This document shows, one piece after another, positions 44,401-52,721 of a stretch of 64,000 nt of DNA. Under the pieces are notes generated by a model, which saw nothing but the letters and a program-made list of their open reading frames with translations, had not been told where the DNA came from and searched no databases. The translations under genes were made by a program, and so were the position numbers. The stretch comes from CAYRTD01 sp964528675. GTDB lineage: Bacteria; Bacteroidota; Bacteroidia; Bacteroidales; GCA-2748055. The DNA lies in contig CAZGTU010000001.1 of NCBI GenBank assembly GCA_964528675.1, positions 62,001-126,000 of the forward strand, given 5' to 3'. Within the stretch, counting starts at the first letter, position 1. Every line of letters begins with the position of its first letter.

Positions 44401-44676
44401 GATAAAAAACTCCCCGGATTCATTTGTAAAATAGGGTAAATCAGAGGAACCATCTACCGCAACTGACACATCCTGGAGAGGCACCCCGGATGTATTGAGA
44501 ACTTTACCCTTAACAAGGACTGAATCTATGTCCTGTGCACAAAGGATATCTCTCCCGTGGAATAAAACAAAAAGAATAATACAAATTCTTATGACACCTT
44601 TGGAACTTAAATCCTGCAAATAAACTCGCATCTTTGATAGTTTATGATGAGGTGATATTTTAATAGCCATTTCCAC
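41446..44676 (-). CDS. susC: SusC/RagA TonB-dependent transporter, divergent plug
   Basis: The 1076-residue receptor has no STN domain. After the signal segment (start at 44676, or 44631 at MRVYLQDLSS) comes a carboxypeptidase-like domain (VLVKGKVLNTSGVPLQDVSV). The plug is unusual: the typical EVVVVGYGTQ block is missing and replaced by DIAASFTEPDITTISRIPV. The plug core remains recognisable (ADQFMQGRVPGMHVVNRSGD, IRGINSLNASNQPLYIIDGI). The barrel ends in the usual C-terminal aromatic strand. It pairs with the susD four bases downstream and should import a different ligand from the STN-bearing receptor. Confidence 0.9.
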   Translation of the reverse strand: MEMAIKISPHHKLSKMRVYLQDLSSKGVIRICIILFVLFHGRDILCAQDIDSVLVKGKVLNTSGVPLQDVSVAVDGSSDLPYFTNESGEFFIRSTSGNDWITVSPSEGYITKNIFLNNREELTIYLPEKDISSGYDNIDILFQSRQKRDIAASFTEPDITTISRIPVITADQFMQGRVPGMHVVNRSGDPGSGAVSLIRGINSLNASNQPLYIIDGIPQISFNVLESNLDGFSYNPLLGLNVHDISRIYVVKDPVYTAAYGSKASNGLVIIETLAPTATQTIIEADFRSSYSLSPFNQIPQLNAQQHKTLISEILFSSGMQQEFIREKYPNLYLTPEDDRYIDYRHNTNWQDIIFSNAFMTNANINVKGGDEIARYGLSFGYLNADGIIKSTNYEGYNLKFVSMLNIFQWLEMNADVNLSYNLSNFKESALISQTSPVLTSLAKSPMLNPFRYDEEGNELITLSPVEELGVSNPKSVIDNFEAKNNNLYFTSALGVTAKPSQNLALRSTFSLTYNLQRELIYMPNIGMEPYYNNEAINVSKGLNNSLSSFYNSTYATYKKSYGNKHRFSFSIGSNILTNKYELDNALTKNAPENDQYRLLQDGTSSLREIGGLKRNWNWISFYENANYSYMDKYLISITTSLDGSSRLGENAANTVKLGSVPFGFFYAGGLGWRLNNERYLKNISWLEELKLRLSYGVSGNDEIGESNASRYYTTANYRETSGLYPAIIHNDELSYEIVKQINTGIDLALMGSRFSLSIDFYNALINDMLIFSPVMAYLGYEYRPENSGEMVSNGVDIGLFYRVVDKSGFKWDIEASLSSFSNEIKNIEGSKLITPVAGAEIVNMEGEVANSFYGFIFKGVYSTTGEAISDGLLNNKLMPYAAGDAIFEDLSGPQGIPDGIINNYDKTVIGSSLPDYFGGLSNSLTYKRWNLNIFLQFVSGNEVFNYIRFQNEKMTGLNNQSKDVLNRWQYEGHETDVPRALWNDPAGNSAFSTRWIEDGSYLRLKYVMLSYSIPNKFIGFRNALFYISASNLFSASEYLGYDPEFGYSQMQFEQGIDYGLTPQSRQFLVGIKLGL

Positions 44677-44778
44677 AAATCTTTGTTTATTTTCAAAATT
44701 TTCTAAATTGACAGAACATATTATTATGACTTAGCCTGAATAGCTGTTTTCCATTCTGAACATCTGATTTCATCTGTA

Positions 44779-46311
44779 TTAATAGGGGACAAATTTTATA
44801 TTGTCAATTATAAGGCCATGACTCGGGGCGCTTCCGGGACCTATATATTTAATTCTAATACTGGCAGGACCATAATTATCAATATTTTCCACCCACATGT
44901 CAAATTTATTGAACCTGCCCTGCGGTAGGTAACGAGAACCTGTTACACTGGGCATAATGCCTCTGAATCGCAAAAAATCATAATAGTCGAATGTCCTGAT
45001 GAGCTCATCATTTACATAGATCTCATAGATACCTCCAATATCCATATGTGTGCCTACTACCATCAGGTATTTCCTGGGAAACAAGCTCTGTGTATTGAAT
45101 GAAAGTGAGAATTTTCCCTCATAGTTGGTTGGAAACTGAACCCAAATTACTGTATCATTGGATGCAGTGCTAATGTATTCCTTCTTGGGGGAAAAGGATT
45201 GATCACTGGACACACTGGCATATTCATTCCAAAGATAACGTCCTATCCCAACCTCATCCAGCAGCCATTCTGCCTCATAATTAGAAGAACCAGTATAAAG
45301 GCTATCCGGGATAATAAACTGATCGTAATTGTAAGCATACCCGTTGCTGCACAATGCCTTTTCAACAGGTTTATAATAAACAGGGATACTGTCTCCCAAA
45401 ATATTTTCCATTTTAAATATTTTTCCCGGGCTTCCACCCTCAAAAGCGGAAGGTTCCAGCATGTTTTCAAAAACTCCCTGATTGAGTAAATAAGGCACCA
45501 GTATGTTTTGCTGCCAATCCTCCGGTATATCCCGATAATCAATGTAATTGCCCCCAAGATTCTGAGCCATCAAGGTTAGAGAGTTTTCGTAATCCTCCCT
45601 GAGCGGAAAAACGATGGTTGCGGTTCGATTCCTGAATTCTTGCTTTACAGGAAAATACGTTTCTTCAAATAAATTTAAGACAATGGAAACGGAATCATAT
45701 ATGGTATTTCCGTCATTATCGAATCCTATAGGTTTACTATTTTCTCTATCAAGTATAATAGAATCCCTGCTATCTATGTAGCTTTTGAGAACAGGATTAT
45801 TCCTGGCAAAATATTCATAAAGATTTGGCAAAGGTTTGGCGACCTTATCTAAAATAAAGTACTTACCATTATTGTACAAGGGACTCTCCAGAATAATGTT
45901 GATTCCATCAAAACTTAATTTATTGCCCTCCTTGATAAACATACCGAACTTCTCATCCAGCATCTGAATTTTCTTTGTACCATTTATTGCCCCTGATTGT
46001 ATATAATGAGAGGAAATGTGATAATTAAGTAATTCACTAGTAAAGGTATCTTCAGCCATGAACTGATTGAAAGCTTCATTGGATGGCAGAAAAATCGTAT
46101 AGGGAATATCCGAATTAAACAGCGAATCAAACTGGAACTCCCTGATAATATTAACAAATTCTGAAACCTGTTCCTCCTGCTCTATTGCATCCCATATATT
46201 CTGATTAACCGTCTCGGGATATTGCTCATAGTGATCTTCCCACTTATTTGAACAGGCTGTAACCAGAAATAAAAACAAAAACCCGTAAACTGAATTCAGC
46301 TTCCTCATCAT
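44779..46311 (-). CDS. Fasciclin (FAS1) domain lipoprotein with C-terminal beta-sandwich
   Basis: The 510-residue lipoprotein (Cys at residue 20, LVTACSNKW) has a FAS1 domain at about residues 45-150, with YTIFLPSNEAFNQFMAED and the LLNYHIS segment. A second, weaker FAS1-like region follows. The last 130 residues form a beta-sandwich (KYLMVVGTHMDIGGIYEIYV, then SHGLIIDNIKFVPY) of the carbohydrate-binding type. FAS1 proteins next to SusCD pairs probably bind glycan or cell-surface partners, but no direct role is established here. It lies between two SusCD pairs, nine bases after the next FAS1 gene. Confidence 0.8.
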   Translation of the reverse strand: MMRKLNSVYGFLFLFLVTACSNKWEDHYEQYPETVNQNIWDAIEQEEQVSEFVNIIREFQFDSLFNSDIPYTIFLPSNEAFNQFMAEDTFTSELLNYHISSHYIQSGAINGTKKIQMLDEKFGMFIKEGNKLSFDGINIILESPLYNNGKYFILDKVAKPLPNLYEYFARNNPVLKSYIDSRDSIILDRENSKPIGFDNDGNTIYDSVSIVLNLFEETYFPVKQEFRNRTATIVFPLREDYENSLTLMAQNLGGNYIDYRDIPEDWQQNILVPYLLNQGVFENMLEPSAFEGGSPGKIFKMENILGDSIPVYYKPVEKALCSNGYAYNYDQFIIPDSLYTGSSNYEAEWLLDEVGIGRYLWNEYASVSSDQSFSPKKEYISTASNDTVIWVQFPTNYEGKFSLSFNTQSLFPRKYLMVVGTHMDIGGIYEIYVNDELIRTFDYYDFLRFRGIMPSVTGSRYLPQGRFNKFDMWVENIDNYGPASIRIKYIGPGSAPSHGLIIDNIKFVPY

Positions 46312-46320
46312 ATTGCATTA

Positions 46321-47880
46321 TTAAATTGGTTCAAAACGAATATAGTCCCATAAGAATCTTCCGGGAATAAGTGCTTTAATTGTAATTGTATGCTCTGAAT
46401 ACTTGTTGAAATCAATACCTCCTATTTCAATTTTTTGAAAAGGATTTGAAGAAGATCCTCCTTTGGATAGATCAATATTTCCGCCAATAGGTTTGTCGTC
46501 GATTAAAACCTGAATAAATGCATTATCAGCATTAAAGGCTTCGGCGCCAATAAAAACATTATATCGGCCTTGAACAACTTTCGTAATGGAGTAAGAAATC
46601 ACAAAATCTCCATCCATCATCAGGTAATCACCATCTCTGGCGTTTGAGGCATCTTCACCCAGCCCAACATAATAAAGATCGGGTCCATCCCAATCAATAT
46701 AACTCAATGGTATTTCTTCATCAATCAGAAAAGTTCCCCCCTGTTGTCTGTAAAAATCCAACAATGACTCTTCCTTGAATTCAAAAATTTTCATGGACCG
46801 TGAGGGAGTCTGTTGCTTTAATACTTTATCAATTGTATGAACAGGGCCACTTTGAGTAATAATATTACTTTCATCATAGAAAAGTCCTATATAATCAATA
46901 ATTGTAGTATCCGATCCCACAATCAAAGTATCAAAAACCTCCTTCCCTTTGTTGATGATAACATCGATACCGGTTCCATTAATATTTAAAGGCACCTCCG
47001 ACATTGTTGTATAATTAGTTGTAATTCCTTCAAAATCATCAATAAAATAATTACCCACTAAAAAATGATAAGCCACAAAATTGTATAGCGGATTAGAGGG
47101 ATCAGTGTAATCTGCTCTTTCAGGACTAATCATCTCAATTAAATCATTAAGGTTATTGATCCCATATTTTTGATATATCGAATCCGGTTCAATCAGTAAA
47201 GTAATGTATTGCTTGTTTTCAGCTTCCTTAAAGTTAATGTCAATAAGTGGCGAAATTCCGGTAATCTCAACTGCGTCTTTGAAAATTGAAAAACCTGATT
47301 GATTAATTATCCAACTGTATGTTGTCTGAGCTACAGGAACTAGTGCTGAACCAATCTGGTGAATCATACCATTCGAAAGTTCTATGTTGGATTTTAGTAC
47401 AACAGCTTGATTATTGATTTTATAGTACGACGAATCTGTACCTATAAAAAAACTAACCGTTAAATAGTCTCCTGACAAAGTGGATTCCGGAAAAGCACCA
47501 AAAGGGAATTCATCGGTGTTTATCTCACTATTGACTACATGATACCTGCTAAATGCATCAACATACTCCTGGTTATTCATTAATTCCTCGAGGGAAGAAA
47601 ATTGACTGCTTTGATTTATAAATTGATTAATCGCTTCGTTATCTGGTGCAAATAAGGTATAACCTGTACCGAATGGATTATACGCTCTGAGTGTTTTATC
47701 CAGGTTTCCCTTTTCAAGAATGGATATGAAACTTGAGTATTTATCCTTATGCTGGATCAGGTAATCATAAATGGAATTTGATTCTGTTTCCTCAAAATTT
47801 GCCTCAATGGGTTCTTTCTGGCATCCAAAGTTAACAGCAATCATTAATAGAATAAAAAAGTATCCTGCTCTTTTCATCAT
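46321..47880 (-). CDS. Fasciclin (FAS1) domain lipoprotein
   Basis: I start at 47880 (MMKRAGYFFILLM) because it gives a clean lipoprotein signal with Cys at residue 20; the frame is open to 47910. A FAS1 domain at about residues 40-165 shows YTLFAPDNEAINQFINQSSQ, FSRYHVVNSEI and GMIHQIGSALVPV. A second FAS1-like region runs to about residue 350 (YNFVAYHFLVGNYFIDDF, then GPVHTIDKVL). The C-terminus is a carbohydrate-binding-like beta-sandwich (ISYSITKVVQGRYNVFIGAE to WDYIRFEPI). It is followed directly by another FAS1 gene and preceded by susD with about 90 bases between. Confidence 0.8.
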   Translation of the reverse strand: MMKRAGYFFILLMIAVNFGCQKEPIEANFEETESNSIYDYLIQHKDKYSSFISILEKGNLDKTLRAYNPFGTGYTLFAPDNEAINQFINQSSQFSSLEELMNNQEYVDAFSRYHVVNSEINTDEFPFGAFPESTLSGDYLTVSFFIGTDSSYYKINNQAVVLKSNIELSNGMIHQIGSALVPVAQTTYSWIINQSGFSIFKDAVEITGISPLIDINFKEAENKQYITLLIEPDSIYQKYGINNLNDLIEMISPERADYTDPSNPLYNFVAYHFLVGNYFIDDFEGITTNYTTMSEVPLNINGTGIDVIINKGKEVFDTLIVGSDTTIIDYIGLFYDESNIITQSGPVHTIDKVLKQQTPSRSMKIFEFKEESLLDFYRQQGGTFLIDEEIPLSYIDWDGPDLYYVGLGEDASNARDGDYLMMDGDFVISYSITKVVQGRYNVFIGAEAFNADNAFIQVLIDDKPIGGNIDLSKGGSSSNPFQKIEIGGIDFNKYSEHTITIKALIPGRFLWDYIRFEPI

Positions 47881-47971
47881 ATAATTATGTGTTATACTGA
47901 AATGACTCAATATGATTATACCTTAGTATTAATAAGTCTTGAAGGCTTGCTCTGTTATATATACTTCCCAT

Positions 47972-49441
47972 TTAATTACTATAAAATGAATTTTGAACCA
48001 GATTTGGATTTCTTTCCAATTCTTTATCGTAAACCGGCAAAAACCATCCAAGGGGGTTTGTTAATTTTGCAGATAAAATTCTTTTTTGTGTGGAAGGAGC
48101 ATTGCTGATCAGGATCTCAATCAGTCTACTTTTCCTTGCATAATCATTTCTTCTGCCCATTCGTAACAAGTCAAACCATCTCTTGCCTTCATAAGCCAGT
48201 TCCAGCGCGCGTTCCTCTAAAATCGCATCTTCAAAGGCAATTGCGTTAGAGGCAATACTCAGGGGAGGCAAATTTCGTGTGTCTCTAACCAGGTTTAATA
48301 CTGACAGAGCTTCATTAAATCTTTCAAGTTGAGACAAAGCCTCTGCCTTCATGAGTAATACATCTGCAAGCCTATATACCAACCAGTTACAGCTATATTG
48401 ATCCGAACCACTCCTTACTGTTCTTCCATCAGGCATCTGACCCACATATTTCCAGATAATAAAATCATCCTCTCCAATTTCTGCAATGCTTGCATCCTCT
48501 CCACGAATAATTTCGGTTGAATAACCTTTCCCAAACCTTTCGATGGCCTTTTGACTTGGATCATACCGATAACTCAACTGTTGTGTGAGCCGATAGGTAC
48601 CGTTTTGCTGATTAAGGTTTCCATCGAACTGAAACTCGAAAATGCTTTCCAGGGAATTTCCGGGATAAAACAATTCAAACCATCTGCTGCCAGGCATTAA
48701 TTCAAGTTCCTCAACAGTCTCAATTTTTTGTATGTGCTCAAGCACTTCCGTATAATTGTACCTCCATAAAGCTATATCAGCAAGAAGAGCATCAAAAGCA
48801 AGCTTGGAAGCCCTTCCTTTGTTATCGGCAATAGTCTGAAACCCTCCGGATGGTGCAAATGCACGGTTTTCCGTCAGATCAGCAGTAATTTGAGTTAATA
48901 TAACTTCCTCTGAAGATTTGGCAAGATAAAAATCTGAGTCATCCCCTTCGGAAGGTTCAAGAACCAGGGGTACTTCATTGTAAATCCTTACCAGATAAAA
49001 GTAAGAAAGACTCCTCAGGAAATAGGCTTCTGCCATGAGACTTTGCCTTCTAAAATCCGTGAATGTATTATCTATATTCTGAACCAGGGGGGCATTTTTA
49101 ATCACCTCATTGCAGTAATTAATAATTTTATAAAAAGAAGACCAGTCGCAATAAGGATTATCTGGATAAATATTACTTTCCATGATATTCTGTTCATTTG
49201 CAGGTTGATTTCTGTCGGCTTTCAGCATATCCGCCCTGAGCTCACCAAAAAGAAACAAATCCTCATCCATTACAGCGAAAGATTCATAAGCCGCCATCAA
49301 TACTGCTTCAACATCTTCTTTCGTTTGCCAGAATTCTTCCCTTATTAATCCCCCTGGAGGTACAAGTTCCAGCCAGTCATCGCAGGAATTTTGTGCTAAT
49401 GCAATAAAAACCAGTACTAAAAAATTGATTTTCGCTTTCAT
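47972..49441 (-). CDS. susD: SusD/RagB-family lipoprotein
   Basis: The frame is open to 49471, overlapping the end of susC, but the ATG at 49441 gives a lipoprotein signal with Cys at residue 20 (LAQNSCDDWLELVPPGG) and a 13-base gap to susC. The protein has SusD features: LREEFWQTKEDVEAVLMAAY, LMAEAYFLRSLSYFYLVRIY in the TPR region and AILEERALELAYEGKRWFDL near the C-terminus. It partners the susC at 49455-52688. Confidence 0.92.
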   Translation of the reverse strand: MKAKINFLVLVFIALAQNSCDDWLELVPPGGLIREEFWQTKEDVEAVLMAAYESFAVMDEDLFLFGELRADMLKADRNQPANEQNIMESNIYPDNPYCDWSSFYKIINYCNEVIKNAPLVQNIDNTFTDFRRQSLMAEAYFLRSLSYFYLVRIYNEVPLVLEPSEGDDSDFYLAKSSEEVILTQITADLTENRAFAPSGGFQTIADNKGRASKLAFDALLADIALWRYNYTEVLEHIQKIETVEELELMPGSRWFELFYPGNSLESIFEFQFDGNLNQQNGTYRLTQQLSYRYDPSQKAIERFGKGYSTEIIRGEDASIAEIGEDDFIIWKYVGQMPDGRTVRSGSDQYSCNWLVYRLADVLLMKAEALSQLERFNEALSVLNLVRDTRNLPPLSIASNAIAFEDAILEERALELAYEGKRWFDLLRMGRRNDYARKSRLIEILISNAPSTQKRILSAKLTNPLGWFLPVYDKELERNPNLVQNSFYSN

Positions 49442-49454
49442 GCTCATATCATTA

Positions 49455-52400
49455 TTAAAATCCAACTTCAAAACTTATGGTATACATCTGAGGGGGCGGC
49501 GTCCTTGCATTGTCAACTCCCATCCAGAATGGATTACTGGCATTCTGACCTATTTCGGGGTCCTGCCCGGAATAATTCGTAATCGTAAGCAGTTTTCGGG
49601 CGCTTAAGGATACATTGGCTTTTCTTACACCCAAACGATTACAGATACTCCTTTTCAACTGATAACCAATTTTTATGCTGTTCAAACGGACATAATCACC
49701 CCTTTCCACAAACCTGTCAGATCCAAGATTATTTGCAGGATGGTTCATATAAGCCCTGGGCAAGATTCCTGCTTCGTCCTGACCTTCTATTCTCCATCGG
49801 TTTAATACGGCTTTACTCTGATTGTTTCGATCATTCATTCCCTCGGTTTGAATTGCAATTCCATTTACTATATCAAATCCTAGCCTGTAATGGAAATTTG
49901 CAGAAAAATTAAAGCTCCTGAATTTTAAATTTGTTCCGAAACCTCCCATAAAACGCGGATTGGAATCTCCCAGATAAACAACATCATTCAGGTCGATTTT
50001 ACCATCATGATTTATATCTGCATAGATGGGATCACCGCCCTGAAAGGTATAAGTATCTGCGTATCGAAGAGGAATTGGTCTTCCTTCAGAATCAATAAGT
50101 ACATTTCCATTTTCATCAACCGCAACAACATCTTCATCCTTCGACCAAACTCCAAGGTACCTGAATCCGAAAAAAGAACCTATGGGTTCTCCCTCTGATA
50201 CTTTCTGAGGAAATTGACCATTTCCAATAGAGGTGGAACGTTCCGAATTGAAATTCTCCGGAAGCTTATTGAAAATATTGTTATTCTGGGAAATGTTGAA
50301 ATTAATGGAAACCAACCAGTTATCATTTTTAACAAGCCTTGCATCTGCCATTAATTCCCAGCCTTGATTAGTCATTTCACCTCCATTAAAATAAGAAAGC
50401 GCATCAAATCCTGAAGAATAAGGGATCTGGTAATTTGAAAATAAGATATCATAGGTTTTCTTTTTGTAGATATCCCCTTCCAAATACAAACGATCCTTAA
50501 ATAAGCTGAATTCAGCCCCGAAATTATATGACGTGATCGTTTCCCATCGAAGACTGTTTAACTGAACACTAATCGGTGCAATAGCCGGATTACGGATATA
50601 ACTACCGGTAAGTGTTGACTCATAGGATGCAAAACGTGCATATACATCGGATGGCTGACGTCCGGATACCCCCCAACTGAAACGAAACATACTTTCTCCA
50701 ATAAATGGTAAGGAATTCATAAATCTCTCATTAGAAACCCTCCATCCCAGGGAAATTCCCTTGAACAGACCCCACCTGTTGTTTTCTCCAAAGGAAGAAT
50801 GAGCATCTGCTCTGAGTATGGCCTGCAGCAAATACTTATCCCGGTATTTATAGTTAAAACTTCCCAACCCACTAAGCATTCTGCTCTCACCAGAATTTGA
50901 ACCGGTATTTCTAATTTGCGTACCAATTCCGGGATCCTTTATATCAGTGCTTGAAATCCTGGTACTTTGAATATTAATATAATCAAAGCTTGAATTATCT
51001 GTAATCCAGGTTAATGCACCCGATACATCATGTACCTTTGATTTAAAAGGGGAAGTGAAACTTAATTGTGATTCGGTATGTATTCCCTGATTCATACGAT
51101 TCGTTTCTCGCGCCCAGTTGATCTGATTGTTAAGCCAATCGGCTCCTATAGCATTATAAGGCTGATAATTGCTAAATTTTCGACCTGCAAACTGAAATGC
51201 TATAGTCTCCCGGAAAATAAGCCAATCATTGAATCGGTATTGAAATAAAAAAGAATTCCGGAATCGGTCTTCAATTCTTTTATTCATGCCCAAATTGGCA
51301 ACAGCAACGGGATTAAAGTACTTAACTCCATTTCCCTGATAGCTGGTGATGGGTGTAAAATACTCACCGGTAAGATTTCCGGAGGCATCGTGTTCCCAAA
51401 TGCTCATATTTGGAGCTTTTATATAAGACATTTCGCGAATATTTGTACCTCCAACACTTAAATTCCCATCAATGTCATTTTTGATGTAATTAAATTTAAT
51501 CTGAAACAAAAAATTTCGTGTAATAAAATAATCCAGATTTATATTGGTTGAAAACCTCTTTGATTCAGTATTTATGGTCGTTCCTTCTTCATTCAGATAA
51601 CCGAAAGAGGTAAAATACCTTGTCTTCTCTCCCCCTCCGGAGATACTGAAATAATGATCATCTGTACGTCCATTCTGAGTAATTTCACCCAGCCAGTCTG
51701 TATTAGCTGAATAATTGTAAAAATCGATATTGTCCTTATCATAGGCAATCTCCGGAGGAACAGTATAGACTCCGCGGCTATTATGCCATTCTTCAAGCTG
51801 TAGCATTATATATTCATCGCCATTCAACATGGGTACCGGAGGAGGTTGTACATTCAGACTCCCCTTATACTGATAATCGAACTGTACCTTTCCCATTCTG
51901 CCCTTCTTTGTCTCAATGATCAATACTCCATCAGCTCCCTGTGAACCATAAACAGCGGTAGAAGCCGCGTCTTTTAAAACTTCGATGGACTTAATGTCCT
52001 GAAGTGCAATATTTATTAGATTACTTATATCTTCTGAATCAGCAGAGCTTAGATCAAAATTCTCAGAAACTTTATATTGGGGGATCCCGTCTATTACAAT
52101 AAGGGGCTGATTGTTTCCCATAGAACTTAAACCGCGGATAACTATTTGGGATCCCGAACCTGGATCACCGGAAGCGCTCATAATATCAAGTCCACTTACC
52201 TTCCCCTGAAGTGCATCAGCAGCCGATGCCACACCTACATCCTGCATATCATTAAGATCTACTTTTACTGAAGCAGATGCCTTATCTCTATCATCTATAT
52301 TCGTTAAATTGTATGTGGACTTTGCCTGGGCGGTAACCGTAACTTCCCCTATTTCAAGTAAGGATTCCTCAAGTTCCACAATTATATTTATAGTAGGATC

Positions 52401-52688
52401 GACCTTTATTTCAGTTGTTTCATACCCAATAACACTAACCCTGACTTTATTCGAAAGATTTTCCATTTTTAGTACAAAATCCCCATTGGTATTAGTGATA
52501 CTTCCATTAATTGCACGGTCGTCATTATCATACTCGACAATTGTGGCTCCAATGATTGGACTTTTGTCGGTTTTGTCCAGAATTCGTCCCCTGATAACTG
52601 AACTTTCCTGCGCAAAAATTGTCAGAAACCATCCATTCAGAATAAAGAAGATGAAAAATATTTTTAGTAGTTTCATGAACTCTTTCAA
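49455..52688 (-). CDS. susC: SusC/RagA TonB-dependent transporter
   Basis: The 1077-residue receptor has a signal peptide (MKLLKIFFIFFILNGWFLTI from the second ATG at 52676). A carboxypeptidase-like domain follows (VIRGRILDKTDKSPIIGATI), with no STN domain. The plug has KVDLNDMQDVGVASAADALQ and GSQIVIRGLSSMGNNQPLIV. The TonB-box region reads EIGEVTVTAQAKSTYNL rather than the usual EVVVVGYG. The barrel carries a calcium-loop-like ADINHDGKIDLNDVVYLGDS extracellular segment, common in this family. It is the transporter of the second surface-glycan pair in this cluster. Confidence 0.92.
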   Translation of the reverse strand: MKEFMKLLKIFFIFFILNGWFLTIFAQESSVIRGRILDKTDKSPIIGATIVEYDNDDRAINGSITNTNGDFVLKMENLSNKVRVSVIGYETTEIKVDPTINIIVELEESLLEIGEVTVTAQAKSTYNLTNIDDRDKASASVKVDLNDMQDVGVASAADALQGKVSGLDIMSASGDPGSGSQIVIRGLSSMGNNQPLIVIDGIPQYKVSENFDLSSADSEDISNLINIALQDIKSIEVLKDAASTAVYGSQGADGVLIIETKKGRMGKVQFDYQYKGSLNVQPPPVPMLNGDEYIMLQLEEWHNSRGVYTVPPEIAYDKDNIDFYNYSANTDWLGEITQNGRTDDHYFSISGGGEKTRYFTSFGYLNEEGTTINTESKRFSTNINLDYFITRNFLFQIKFNYIKNDIDGNLSVGGTNIREMSYIKAPNMSIWEHDASGNLTGEYFTPITSYQGNGVKYFNPVAVANLGMNKRIEDRFRNSFLFQYRFNDWLIFRETIAFQFAGRKFSNYQPYNAIGADWLNNQINWARETNRMNQGIHTESQLSFTSPFKSKVHDVSGALTWITDNSSFDYINIQSTRISSTDIKDPGIGTQIRNTGSNSGESRMLSGLGSFNYKYRDKYLLQAILRADAHSSFGENNRWGLFKGISLGWRVSNERFMNSLPFIGESMFRFSWGVSGRQPSDVYARFASYESTLTGSYIRNPAIAPISVQLNSLRWETITSYNFGAEFSLFKDRLYLEGDIYKKKTYDILFSNYQIPYSSGFDALSYFNGGEMTNQGWELMADARLVKNDNWLVSINFNISQNNNIFNKLPENFNSERSTSIGNGQFPQKVSEGEPIGSFFGFRYLGVWSKDEDVVAVDENGNVLIDSEGRPIPLRYADTYTFQGGDPIYADINHDGKIDLNDVVYLGDSNPRFMGGFGTNLKFRSFNFSANFHYRLGFDIVNGIAIQTEGMNDRNNQSKAVLNRWRIEGQDEAGILPRAYMNHPANNLGSDRFVERGDYVRLNSIKIGYQLKRSICNRLGVRKANVSLSARKLLTITNYSGQDPEIGQNASNPFWMGVDNARTPPPQMYTISFEVGF

Positions 52689-52721
52689 TCGTTTAATTAA
52701 TAACCTGTCTGTTTTAATATC

